Source: Xiphias gladius
Lineage: Eukaryota > Chordata > Actinopteri > Istiophoriformes > Xiphiidae
Assembly (NCBI RefSeq): GCF_016859285.1
Contig: NC_053414.1
Location: forward strand, 2,710,017 to 2,774,016
DNA length: 64,000 bases
Reading direction: 5' to 3'
The notes below the pieces were generated by a model. The model was not told where the DNA came from. It made no database searches and was given only the letters and a program-made list of their open reading frames with translations. A program made the translations under genes and the position numbers. This document shows, in pieces, positions 33,942 to 45,500 of the stretch. How positions within the stretch are numbered: the first letter of the stretch is position 1; every line of letters begins with the position of its first letter.

Positions 33942-36900
33942 GTCAGCGACTGTGTGTCCGTTCGTTTAGCCTCACCTGAGGTTGTTGAAGTTGTTTAACG
34001 CGTCACTCTGCCCCTGCGACGGGCCCGGGTCCTGACAGCGACAGGCCAAACTCCATTTAAATACCAGGCCATTTTGGTTTTCACGTATATCTAAGGGGTA
34101 TCCCACATCACAAATCACGACTACATATGTGTCTTACAAAGCAGAGCCGTCAGTCTTCTATTCTGTATTCAGGAAATCCACCAAACTGCAGTGTTGACTG
34201 TGAAATCTAAACTAATAATTAGTTTGCCTCTGTCTCCCGCGTCGTTTTGTACCAAAACAAGCATCCGGTGGCACTGGAAAGCCTTAAATGTAACTGGGAT
34301 AAAATGCTGCCTGGTGGATTATATACGTCCTCACAGTCCATACGTAGTATCACGTGTGTTCAGTGTCAAAGGAAATCTTACCTTCAGGCTTTTTAACAGA
34401 ATGAGAGCAGAACATATTAAGCACAACTGCATTATTAGCGTAAACCATGTTAAATTGACAAAGTTATTATCTGTCCTCACCAGACCCTGACCTCTGACCT
34501 CTGACCTTACTGTGGAGTGCACAAATTTAAAAAAAGAGGTTTACCGAGACTTTGCTCAAGTTAAATCAGCGGCGCAGTAAACGCTGCTGTTTGTGAATCT
34601 GTTTCTGAATCGGTTGTTCGTGTTTCCTGTCGTCCAGATTTTAAGACTCCGACCAGAATCCCCAGATCCAGAGTAGCTGGTGGTTTCAGTGGAGAGTCTC
34701 CACACAACGACTCCGACTTTCAGCAGGACATCATCTGGGACGCCACCTCTCCTTCGCCCAGCAGACTCGGTAAACTTCTGATACGCGGATATTTAAAAGT
34801 TATATTAGTCTTAGTCAAGGTTTTCGTTTCTGTTGAAATGATTTGTCAGTTAATCGATTAGTAGATCGACAGAAAATGAATCTGCACCAATTCTGATAAC
34901 CGGTTGATTTATTTGACACAAATGTCAAACATTTGCTTTTTCCAGCTGCTCCGATGTGAGAGTTTGCTGCTTTTCTCTGTTTTTATATCATTATCAGTTC
35001 ACATCTTGAAAGCTCGGGTTTACTGTTGTGTTTTATCTCCAGGTAAAAAAGGTAGAAAACACCCGGCTGGAGCTGTGACCATCTCAGAGATCGTCAGCAA
35101 GATCGCTCCTGAGGTCAGTAACACGACTGGTGGGGTTCAGTATTGTTTTCGGTTTAAAAAAAACCAAAAGAAAAACCTTTTTACCTTCAGTTCTTGCACC
35201 GAACCTCTAAAGAGTTTACTGTTTTCTTCTTTATGGGGCTCCTAATCACAGCCCAGATTATAGAAGGGTTCAAAATCGAACAGTTGGACTACTATTAAAC
35301 ACCGTTTATTTATTTCCCCGTTGAATTGTCACTGGTCTTTGCGAAGCATGGGAGACCGGAGGTCGCAGAGCCGACGCTACAGCAGTGGATCGGAGACAGC
35401 GCCGCCATCCCCTGTACGCCAGACGTTCGAGTTCCCAAACCCAAGAGGAAATCCCCGAGGTGGGTTCGGAAGAACCCAAAAAAAAGAAAAAAAAAACGCA
35501 GCCCCAAATCAGTTTTCTTTGGACGTCACTCTCTCTCATTGTGCCAACAATAACTATTTGGATTTGTTTTTCCACAGGCTGAACGGAGTGGACGACTTGC
35601 TGAAGCTGGCTAGACAGTTTGACTTCAACATGTTTCGTCAGGTGGAAGAAGAAGTGGAGGACATGCACCAGCAGAGCCTGGAGCTCCTGTCTGAGGACAT
35701 TTCGGATTTTGAGGACGGCGATCCGAATGACTTTTCACCCTCGCCTCGCGGAAACCGTCAAGCCGCATCGAATGCAGCGGCCTGGACAGATGTGGAGGTT
35801 CATCGGGATCAACCTACGGAGGATGATTTGGACTTTCTGTTTGATGGACCGACCCAACATGTGAGTGGAAATTTAAGTCAGGTGTCGTCTGCTCAGCCGT
35901 CCCAAGTAAAAGGTGCTCTCGCTCTATCCTCCAAAGAGGCTCCTGGGAAACCTCCGGCCGCAGGTGTTTCCACGACAAACGCTAAAGGCGGGGCAGCGAA
36001 CCACGTGTTCGAGGACGACTGGGAAAACGATGACTTGCTAAATGACTCTCTGGTGTTGGAGATGACACAAAATCCACAGAACTTCACTGCACCGAAGCAC
36101 TGCTCAACACAGAAACCCACCAGTGACGTAAACCATCAGAATTCAGTAAACGCTCCTGCCTGTGGAGACGTCAGACTCGGCCGATCAGCTGTTTCCAAAG
36201 TGGAAAAAGACGACGTGAGACAAAGAGCAACTTTCAAACTGGAGTCTAATCCTAATTTCTCTGTGAAGAGAATCCAGACAGACACGTGGACAAACTCAAA
36301 AGTGGATTACAGCTCAAAAACAGGAGATAAGGACACTCGCCAGAGCAGGTTCTCGTACAATGAGGGTGTTTCAGTAGAGACCGGATCTCAGCGTACCTGG
36401 CAAACATCAAACGCAGTGAAGTCAGATCAACAGAAATCACAGTTTTACCAGGGGGAGTGTGTCGCCAGCTCCATATCGGCTTCGTCTGCGGCAAACACGT
36501 CGCCTACAAGAACAACTCAGAGTTTTCCAAAGAAACCTCAGGTAGGTTCTTCCCGCATCGAGCCAGGCGCTGTCTCGGACTTCCTGGATGAGGACCTGGA
36601 CTCCCTCTTCTCGTTGGAACCGGCTTGGGACGACCCGGCTGACGACGACCTGCTGTGTGAAATGTGTGAAGACCTGGAGAACCAGATGCAGAGCGTGGAC
36701 AGCATGTCCACCAAACAGACCTCTCTTGTTGGTCAGACATCAAACCAGAGAGCAGCTCTGCAACCATCCAACAGAACCTGGGACAACAGGAACCAACGGC
36801 CAGCCAATCGGCAGCCTTTCCCCCAAAAACAAACAGCCACAATTCTCCCTGGTGGTTCAGGTAGACCAGCTGGTAGGTCATTGGCTGGTGTTTCTGCCTC

Positions 36901-39161
36901 TAACCTCGCTGCAGGTGTACAGGCGAACACCGCGAGGGATTCTTTCAGATACACACAAACAAAAACCACTTCAGAATCCACCAACAGCTCTACATGTCTG
37001 CAGTGGAGCAGCAGGGCCCACTCAGCGGCTGCAGCACCGCGACCGCCACAGGGGAACCCCGGCAAAAACCAGTTCACCTTCAAGAAGCCAAATCCCCCGG
37101 TTTCCACTGGGACCTCCAAAGGTAAGATCACGAACACACTGAGGACGTCTGAAGCAGTTCAACTGAGCTTCAGACTGTAGACACACCGTTCAACCACACA
37201 GCAGATTCACACGTCACAGGTAGATTTCCAAGACTGAAGTGACAACCGGACTCTTCACCGGTCCAAAAGTTTGGCCCGATCCTAAACAGAGCCATGGAAA
37301 ACCGACCCATGCAGTCTACTGAGTGCCAGTCTCGCTATTGCAGATATCTCAGTATCAGTGTGTACGACGGCTGATAATTGGGACTGGATAAAAAGCAACT
37401 GATATTCCGATTAATCTGGATTTGTGTTTGAATGATCCAGTACCGACTCTTAGAATCCTTAGATCGATACTTGGATTTGTGCGTTTTCTCAGTGAAAGCG
37501 GACGTGCGCGGTGGTTACTGGTTGGAAGTGGTTCAGTTAGAGCTGCATGCGCACGAGTTAAAAGGTAGACGATATCCGCTGTATGACATCAGACTAATGT
37601 CCCGTCTCCGCAGACTTTCAGTGTCTGTCCTGTCTGGTCTCGCACCGGTCGTCACCGTGGACGTCTGCTCTCAGCTGAAGCGGGAAAGAATCTAACCTCA
37701 GTGAACTGAAATCGACTTGGATCCGGAGATCAGTGCCGATTTCCAGTCCTACGGATAATCAACAATACATTTTCCTTAGAATTAATTGAGAAACCATTTA
37801 TGAAAGTAGACAGACTTGTATAGGAAATCAAGTATCCAACATACCAAGGCGCTTTGTCACATCGATGCAAGAGTCATGTATAAATCCCCTGTAGCCACTT
37901 AAAATATGACAATGTACACAGTGACGTTGTGTGTGTGTAACACATTTACTCAGATACAGGGATTTAAAGTAAACAAAGCTCATGCAGGGGAGGGAGGAAG
38001 CTAAAGGCTTCTACAAAGAGCTTCCTAAAAAAGTAGAAAGCAGAAAGTTCTCCTCCTGCTCAGGATTCGTATCATCTGCCACAACCGGAGACGTCACAGC
38101 GATAGATGAAGGCTGGCAGATGTTGTCTCATGGTCTATATCGTCATAGCGTCCAACCCTAGTGTCAGCACTGAATGTGTAAAAACCAAACCGGTCCGCGT
38201 CAACCCCCGCACGTCTCCTACTGCTGCTCAAAGCGGTGGGACGGGACCGCCGTACAAGACGCCGCCGCGGGAGGTGCAGCCTTATTTGTCACGAGCTGGG
38301 ATCGGCAGCGGCTGCTGTCGGACTAAACATCACAGCCCCGTGTTCCTGTTGTTTGGAAAACCACTTGTGCCAGATGCTTCACAGTGACTCACGCTACAGA
38401 GTCACAGGTGTCCAAACTAAATACTACTGATTACGCCTTCACTCTGGCTACAGGTCATTTATCACCACATTCAGTTAGAGAAGCGACTCGGCTTAACTGT
38501 TCGTAGGACTGACGTCCTATTGTCCATCTCTTGTGTAATTTCATTATTGTTAAGGTAAAATAAATACAGGTGTGATTTTATTTTTTGTCTCTTAATGTTT
38601 TTTAGATATTGTTTTGTCGTCTTTGTGGAGTAACAGCCCTAAAATGTCCTTGCATCATAGTAATTTAAAAAGAAAAGATATTGATTTCAGTTTTCTCACA
38701 GAAAGGCCCGAGAAGGCGTTGAAAACTTGAATTTAATTTACAGGAGTCGTAAATATTTTTTCTAACACTATTTGTAAAATGTGTTTGTAAGTGATTTTAG
38801 CAAAAACTGTCCAGAAAACCCCCCAGTGCCGTTGTTCCAGACCTCTGACCTTTATGTAAAGTAAATTTTGATTGGTTAATACATTTATTCTGTCCATTTT
38901 CTGCGGCTTATCCAGGTCCAGGCCTTGTTTAATGACATTATAAGGAATTATTGGTATCTAGCACTTGGCAGATAGGTCTTATCGCTCCCACTGGATGTCT
39001 TACAAAGTCTGGTCCACCTTCATTTACCCGGTTTTCTCCCGGTTTCCTCTGCAGTTCCGGGTAAATGTTCGGCCGCGGAGATCGAGCTGAAGAAGCAGCA
39101 GGCGATGGAGAGAAGGCGACGGCGGCTGCAGGACGCCCAGAACCTCCGAGCTCCGACGTGA
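33785..39161 (+). CDS. etaa1: etaa1, ETAA1 activator of ATR kinase; six coding exons, 707 aa
   Basis: ETAA1 is recruited by RPA to stalled replication forks and activates the ATR-ATRIP kinase. Coding exons 33785-33941, 34638-34769, 35043-35113, 35347-35459, 35578-37121 and 39055-39161 join in phase to 2124 nt. Visible motifs: FKTPTRIPRSRV and SDFQQDIIWDATSP (about 54-90), whose Trp (about 86) probably corresponds to the Trp essential in the human ATR-activating domain; LQQWIGDSAAIPCTP (about 131-145); LLKLARQFDFNMFRQ (about 165-180); an acidic EDDWENDDLLND (about 300); ADDDLLCEMCEDLENQ (about 510-526), the RPA70N-type binding motif; and CSAAEIELKKQQAMERRRRR near the end, the RPA32-binding helix. 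It is shorter than human ETAA1 (926 aa), with a diverged middle as expected of this family. Start chosen at the first ATG of the open exon 1, after promoter-like sequence. Its tail faces ppp3r1. Confidence 0.93.
34638..34769 (+). CDS. etaa1: etaa1 exon 2 (ATR-activating region)
   Basis: From acceptor cgtccag to donor gtaaac; 132 nt, phase 1 at both ends. It encodes DFKTPTRIPRSRV and DFQQDIIWDATSPSPSRL. Confidence 0.92.
34838..35010 (-). mobile_element. copy of the 'cgattaatcg' dispersed repeat in etaa1 intron 2
   Basis: Words gtcagttaatcgattagtag, atcgacagaaaatgaatctg, tttgctttttccagctgctc and tttgctgcttttctctgttt are characteristic of a repeat family very abundant in percomorph fish. Other copies are at 41.45-41.71, 53.95-54.93, 57.48-57.76 and 58.88-59.22 kb. 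Confidence 0.65.
35043..35113 (+). CDS. etaa1: etaa1 exon 3
   Basis: From acceptor ttttatctccag to donor gtcagt; 71 nt, encoding GKKGRKHPAG and VTISEIVSKIAPE. Confidence 0.92.
35347..35459 (+). CDS. etaa1: etaa1 exon 4
   Basis: It encodes HGRPEVAEPTLQQW, IGDSAAIPCTPD and VRVPKPKRKSPR, ending AG before gtgggt. The acceptor chosen (tttgcgaag) is an AAG site with an imperfect pyrimidine tract. The next in-frame AG, after GGAG at 35361, would remove five residues, so the exact 5' edge is less certain than the exon. Confidence 0.82.
35578..37121 (+). CDS. etaa1: etaa1 exon 5 (large exon with RPA70-binding motif)
   Basis: From acceptor gtttttccacag to donor gtaaga; 1544 nt, phase 2 in and phase 1 out. 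A single large exon is typical of ETAA1. The frame stays open 20 codons into the following intron (stop at 37178-37180), so retention of that intron would give a truncated protein lacking the RPA32-binding helix. Confidence 0.95.
37122..39054 (+). other. etaa1 intron 5, no gene seen
   Basis: A 1.9-kb intron. No coding exon and no clear transposable element other than low-complexity AT-rich segments at 38560-38780. Confidence 0.6.
39055..39161 (+). CDS. etaa1: etaa1 exon 6 (RPA32-binding helix, stop)
   Basis: From acceptor gtttcctctgcag; 107 nt including TGA. It encodes VPGKCSAAEIELKKQQ, then AMERRRRRLQDAQNL and RAPT. The basic helix resembles the RPA32C-binding motifs of TIPIN, SMARCAL1 and UNG2. 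Confidence 0.92.
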
Positions 39162-39495
39162 CGGAGACGAAAGGCCTCCGAAACAAACAAAAGCCAACCG
39201 CGGAGCTGAACGAGGCAGCGTCTCACTTCACCCGCCGGCAGATGAACCCAAACATAACCCGGACTTTTCTGATTACTTTGTTTGTAAAGAGCTGAATCTG
39301 AATCAGCTCAAGATAAAGAGCTGGCAATTATCTTGTAAACATTTGTACAAACATGTTCCTGTAAAACTAAACTGTTTTATAATTTCATGCTTACGTAGTC
39401 TCTGTTCTGTCTTTTTTATTTTTTAAGTCTTTTATTTATGAATTCAAGTCTTGTTTTTCTTTCTTTTAATAAATAAGCTTACTCACTTTATTTTG
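39162..39495 (+). terminator. etaa1: etaa1 3' UTR and poly(A) signal
   Basis: AATAAA at 39468-39473 is followed by T-rich sequence. This gives a 3' UTR of about 330 nt, ending about 0.5 kb before the likely 3' end of the convergent ppp3r1. Confidence 0.6.
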
Positions 39496-39514
39496 TAGAA
39501 AGGTTTTTTTGCCT

Positions 39515-39610
39515 TTATTTTGGTAATAATTAATCAGTGATTAAACAACAATGAAAATAATTTAGTTGCAGCCAACGATTAAACAGGAAAATAGTGGCCA
39601 GATTAATTAG
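39515..39610. repeat. edge fragment of the 'cgattaatcg' repeat
   Basis: Words gtaataattaatcagtgatt and atttagttgcagccaacgat match the outer end of the same family. It lies in the spacer between the two convergent genes. Confidence 0.45.
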
Positions 39611-41447
39611 TGATGAATATAATCAATTAAGTTTATTCCCTCCAAAATTAACAAAAAATATTTAGATACAAACAAGAAAAGATGAAAAACAGAACGACTC
39701 ATCAGAATAAGATGCTCATTTTATTCGGTCTCCAACCACAACCTCCTCTTGTCCTTTGTCGAGTTGAATGAGTGGCCTCACAGCGCCACCTGCTGCCGGC
39801 CACTGAGCCGTGCACCTCCGTACCGCTTCAAAAAACTCCACTTTCATTTCTTTCAGCTGCTCCACAACCAGAGGCAGAGACGCACTGACGGCAGCTGCTG
39901 CTGTCCTCGGCGATTTCAGGCTTGCGGTGATTTACTCTTGGGCTTTAATCCGAAGTTCAAGCAGAAAACATGCAAAAACGCTCGGGAAGCCTTTCAGGAT
40001 TCGATCCGGGAACATTTATAAATGACACTCACAGATTCTTTCAAACGGTTTATTTCTCATTTTTCCATGTGTGAAGTTTCAGTGTTGAAAACAGGAGTAA
40101 AAATCTAAGACTGAACCCACGTGGCCTCCATCGTCCCACTCACATCTCTTCAAACCAACAGAAGACTTTTCAGCACCGATTAAAATGAAACCAGCAGGAA
40201 GCTTTGACACCAGCTGTTCGTAACAAATATCTGTACAAAAAAAGATCAAGCCAGAGAAAGAAAGAAGTGAAGAAATTCAAAGAGAAGTTTCTTCCCAAAA
40301 CAGAGCGTGTGGGGGTCGACTAAAAAGACCTCGAAGGTCACGGTTCTTTTCAGCTGCGTCGCGTTAAACCTTTTTATTGGCAACATCCGAGTGTTTGAAA
40401 TGTTTTGATCACTATTTTTCTACGTAAACACAACACAGTCTCACTGAATTTCATGAACTGAGCCAAAACTCTGAAAAACGAAATGAAATACGAGACAACT
40501 TACGTTATTACTTATCCTACCAGGAACTACATCATCTACCATTACCTGATAACAACAACCCTGACACCATTTTTACAGGATTAAGATGTGAAAGGATTAC
40601 AGCTAATAGCTAAGTATTTCGTTTAAGTTTAGGGTGAAAGTTTCTATCATTTCTAACTATTAAACATGCACCACAAACTGCAGACTTTACCTTTTATTTT
40701 ACCGTACAACCATAAAAACGCTGACGTTCTACCACGCAGAAGATGCTGCGTTGTCAGTGCAAGTGGTCAAACGTAACCACCGATACCATCGCCGCCGTGT
40801 CACCTAACATGCGCCGCAATAGATCGTTTGCGTTGGCAAAACATTTCGCTCATTTCATCAAACTTTCTGGGGCCAGCCTGGTAAACCTCCTGCCTTCTGG
40901 CCCCCAGGCGAGAGCGTCACAGGTCTTCGGCTTCAGGTATCACGGTCTTTTGCAGAGCATCGGGGTCCTTCGGTGTGAACCGACTACAGCAGTTTGACGT
41001 CCATTTTGCTGCTGTCGTTGATTCCCTCCGAGTCTTTGTTGTTTTTAAAAAGAAACAGCCCCTCAGCTTTGCATCCTCAAGAACACCCAGCAAACACACA
41101 GATCCAGATGAGTACAGAGCCCAGGGTAGATCAGAAAACCACTTACAGTCAGTTGTACCTCTAAAGGCGAAGCTTGTCTGCTCAAACTATTTTACTAAAT
41201 GTCATTAGATGTAAAAGCAAAGGAATATGCTGAGTGAGTCCTGCCGGTTGCCTCCAGCAGCCTGAATTTCCTGTTAAATTCCCTTCAAATGTACAGAAAA
41301 TATGAAAGCATTTCTTTTTCCACGAAGCTGAGGGTTTTGTCTGAGTCTGTTCAGGAGTCTCGTCCTGGTTGAACCAACCAACCAAGACTCCTCTACAAAC
41401 GCGCGTGTGAAGCAGTTTTATCAGATCAACAGTAGGTGTCCCTGACA

Positions 41448-41712
41448 TGACGCGGCAGTAGAGCTGCGACCATCAATCGATCAATCGATTAGTCCATCGT
41501 AAGGAAAGTTACTGGCAACTGTTTTGATAATCGTTTCTTTTTCTTTTTTTTTAAAGCAAGAAATCCTGTGAAAAAGCTCTTTTCTTCCTTTTCTGTCTCA
41601 GAAAACAATGTTTTTGGCTTGTGGACCAAACAAGACATTGGATTACAGTCGTTTTTTTGACAGATGAACTGATCGATTAATCGAGAGAATAATCGCTAAT
41701 TGCAGCGCTGTA
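41448..41712. mobile_element. copy of the 'cgattaatcg' dispersed repeat
   Basis: It is bounded by gtagagctgcgaccatcaat and taatcgctaattgcagcgct, near-inverted ends with atcgatcaatcgattagtcc and gaactgatcgattaatcgag inside. It falls within the presumed ppp3r1 3' UTR. Confidence 0.75.
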
Positions 41713-42298
41713 CTTACGTTAAGTTTTAAGAGTTACGTTTAAGTTGTTACAACCAGTTTGGTGCTTAATAACACAAAAGTGCCTACAAACACAAGTCCGT
41801 CAAAGTCTGTTGTTAAAAACATGCGGTGCCCCCCCGACTGTATGAGAAGCTGTTGATTAAGTCCAAGTCATAGCAAAGCAATACTCCAGTAGGATAAACG
41901 CACTGACTAAAACGGCGAACACCACTAACACACAGAGGCTCTCCTGCGAGTCCGGAAATTCTTGTTGGCACTTCATGCTGTTTGCGTTGTTCTGAATTTA
42001 AATAACATGTCAGCTGACCACACTCGTCCGCTACAGTCTGGATTCTTCTCTTTTTTTCTCCAAAAGAACAAACAAAAAACAAAACAAACCAAAAAACAGA
42101 TGACACCAAAATAAATATAAAAAACCCCACATACCTTGAAAACCAGTAAAACATCCAGTACACATACACACAGACTCCAGCTTACCCCCACCACACCGAA
42201 ACGCTCGCGCCACGTTAAAAGCCGTCCGTCAGCTGTTAAACTGCGACGTCGAGTCACTGAGAGTTCCCGTTCAGTAACACCCGGTAAACGTTTGGCTT

Positions 42299-42365
42299 CA
42301 GAAGGATCCTGGGAGGACGGGGGTGGGGGCGGGGGCGGGGGCGTGGGGTGGGGGATGGGGGGGTT
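42299..42365. repeat. GGGGGC-type short tandem repeat
   Basis: Repeated gggggc and gggtgggg words, with several guanine runs that could form a quadruplex on the + strand. On the minus strand this is C-rich 3' UTR sequence just after the ppp3r1 stop. Confidence 0.75.
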
Positions 42366-42467
42366 TCACAGACAAAATACTTCCTTTGAAAACAGGCAAC
42401 ACGTTTTGCTGGACAACGCCTTCAAGCAGATCTTCAGTAAATGGAGGAAGAGAAAAAAGAAAAGGTG

Positions 42468-42515
42468 TCAGACGTCCACCACCATCTTCTTGTGAATGTC
42501 CAGTCCACCGACGAC
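42468..42515 (-). CDS. ppp3r1: ppp3r1 exon 6 (C terminus, stop)
   Basis: From acceptor gtgtcctccag; 48 nt encoding [15 protein letters not shown] and TGA. Confidence 0.97.
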   Translation of the reverse strand, partial: VVGGLDIHKKMVVDV

Positions 42516-45500
42516 CTGGAGGACACAGAGGAGGTGAGGTCACACATCGTTTCTAACCGTTAACAGATCTAAATCTCACTGAGAAGGAGCGGAGCACCGA
42601 TCGTCAGCCAGGGTTGGTCTCTCACGCCACCACCGCTGCGGTCGGGACTCAGGCTGTCCCCTTTTCAAAAGACGAGGTTCGCCCGGCTCGTCTCTGGTGC
42701 CTCTGCCGATTTGTTGCGGTTTGTGGGGGGAAGCAGCTGCTTTGTGACCAAACAGCCTCGTCTTTGTCGGTCACTTTAGAACCTAATGCTTCGCTCTGCG
42801 TCCCTGTAGACTCCCGGTCTTATTTATATTAATACTGAGCTGAACGACTGTGTAAAGTGGAAGGTGTCACTAGTGTCGAACCCACACACTCTAGGCTCTT
42901 TTAGCTCCTAGTTTTGGTTCAACCTCAACACTTTACACCGAGGCGTTTCCAGCAGGAGCAGGCTTTCAGCGGGAAGAGGCCGAAACTCCGGCAACACCTG
43001 CGGTAAGAAGAACAAGTGTATTTTGACGCCAACACGTTCCAGCTTGCGACCTTCATCCCGGTCTCACAATAAAGTTGTTCTCTAAACTAAGCGTCGCTGT
43101 AGTTCGACCTCTTCCCACTGTTTCCTTCCTCCTTGCACCTTGGAAGTAGATGAAGTCTCGCCAGAAATCCCAGCCCAGCTGTTTTCATCACCTACGCTCT
43201 GATAAAGCCACCGTCCCCTACCCGCTCAGCCAGAGACCAGCTGGTGGAGCTTTTAGCAGCTGAAGAGCCAGATGTTTCCCTCAGGAGCTGATGGAGACCA
43301 AAACCAGAGCTAAAATGGTTTTCAGTCTGAAGCTCTGTGGTCAGAACACAGGGGGTGGAGCTGAATCGTCGCCACTTACCGCACAGAATTCTTCGAAGGA
43401 TATCCTGCCGTCGCCGTCTTTGTCTGCGTTGATGATGGTTTTGTCAACGATCTGCTGAAGCTGCGTGTCCTTCAGGTTGTTGCCCACCATCATCTTGAGG
43501 ACCTGGAAGAGCTCTCCGTTGGATATGTAGCCGTCTTTGTCCATGTCGTAGATCCTGAAGGCAACTGAGGTCAAAGACACGACACGGAGGAATGATGTCA
43601 GTCTTTACTTCTAAGGTTTGTTTGGGTCAAAGCTACCGACCTTAATCCAACAGTGAAATTCAGCTCTTGATACTGAAAAGGGATCAGTCTACAATACATA
43701 CGGATGTTCATGTGGAATATCGTTTTTTATCAAAGTGTACAACCTAAAACAATCCCACGGCATTCTAGATGTTGAGGAGACGTGACGTCACGGTGAGGCT
43801 AGAACTTGGACGTCAGTTTCTGTTAAAACCCCAAATCTGGCTGACGCAGCTGACTGTGCTGCTTCCTTGTGGATAAAAGGTGTATCTAAAGGTTTAACAG
43901 CTGACAGTTAGGAAATGCAGCGCTGATGTTTTATCTTAAATACAGTTAAGACGATCATGTTTGTGCTGAGCTTGTTCAGTGATCCTTTGCTCATGAAACC
44001 TGTCAGAGTTTCATTGCCTGATTTAAAGGAGATTGGTCGAAGGCAGTCCTGTGTTTATGATACTGGTGTGAGTTCAATCATCACGAAAGGGGCACCAGAG
44101 ATGTGCAGATGCAGTAACGGATGAGCGGTGGACACTTACAACGCAACTTCTGCTCCTTATCACCTTTGACACTGAACTGGGAGACTCCTTCAATGAACTC
44201 TGCCAAAAAAACAAAAAAAAACAAAACATCAATTCAAACTGCAGTTAAAATAAAACATTTGTAAATGTACTTTTCCCAAAGATAATAACTGAAGATCGTC
44301 AAGCTACACGAAATCAATCGTTCAGAATTTGCCCCGGAAGACTGGAGGGACTTTATTTTTAGGACAGGTTGACCTGTCTGTCTCCCACATCGACAAAGAC
44401 GTTTTCTATCCTGATATAAATGGAAATTCAGCAGTGCTCATTTCAAAAGAAAAAAACAGTAGAATGTAAAACAAGGCTGCCTGCTTCACCGAGGTTTGCA
44501 AGACTGTGACAAACCTGAAAAGGCTTTTAATCGGAAAACGACTTTTCCAGGTCTGAAAAACATCTTTTCAGTGCCGTAACATTCATAAACGTTTCTTTAC
44601 AGTCAGCATTTGTCTGCTGTTCATTAAATCTGATATGAATTCCTGGAAAAACCAATTTGTCTTAAAAAATGGTTTTAGATTTTTTCCGACTAACCGATGT
44701 TTTGTGGTTCGGCAGCTGACATCGGCCAACGCGGACGTTTGCTTAGAAATCACAAAGTGGTAGAATCAGCTTCAAGCAAAACACACCAGATACATGTTGG
44801 TTTCAGGGTTCAGGCAAATGGCCACAATTTCATGCATTTGGTTGCATTAAAAAAAAAAGCTTCAGTTTTTTGACCGCTGTGCGGAACCTTTTTTTTTTCT
44901 TCAATAACAAGCATTGAAATTAATGACAGACAAATGTTCAACAGCTGTCAAGAAAAATATTTTCAATTTTTACAGAAGTGCGGTCCCTCCGAAGTTGCAG
45001 AAATCTGTGGGCAAGATATTCTAATCAGGTTAAAATCACTGCTTTCATTCTCGTCACGTGTTGGCACAGAATGTCAGACCCTGTGCGCTGGATATCAGCT
45101 TTGTTTAAGGATCTGTCTGTGCTCTGCGTTTTATTACGTGTGCTGTTAGAGCAGCAACATCCATTACACCAGTAAATCCCCTAAGGCTGCTGTTTACACA
45201 AAATAACTATTCAGTGGTTTAAAAAGAAGACAGATCAGCAGCATAGTATCATACCATTTATTTGATGCCACCAGGTCACTTTTAGGACTGAATAGTAAAA
45301 TCTCTCAGGTGGAGAAAACCATCCCAGGAACAAACTTCAAATTTAAAAAAAGAAAAATAAAAAAAAAAAAACAGGAGAGGAGTGAGGAGGGAAACAGTCC
45401 TTTGAATGATTTGCTTACCTTGAAAGTCGACTTCCCCGTTTCCGTCGGTGTCGAATATGTCGATAACCCGCTGCACGAGCGGATTCTGCTGGAGCTCTGG

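Larger units (their letters stand above)
40030..42467 (-). other. ppp3r1: ppp3r1 3' UTR (inferred)
   Basis: From the stop codon down to an AATAAA on the minus strand (tttatt at 40049-40054), about 2.4 kb. No other gene is seen in it. The stretch contains a copy of the cgattaatcg repeat at 41.45-41.71 kb. The UTR limit is inferred from the signal only. Confidence 0.4.

Noticed and set aside
35321..37180. A single 619-codon open frame on the + strand as the etaa1 protein
   Set aside because: The first part reads exon 4 in the wrong frame and runs through intron 4. The correct frame of exon 4 (LQQWIGDSAAIPCTP) joins at 35459/35578, and the full gene has six exons.
42299..42365. Coding frame across the G-rich repeat
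   Set aside because: It is a simple GGGGGC repeat adjacent to the ppp3r1 stop, in 3' UTR.
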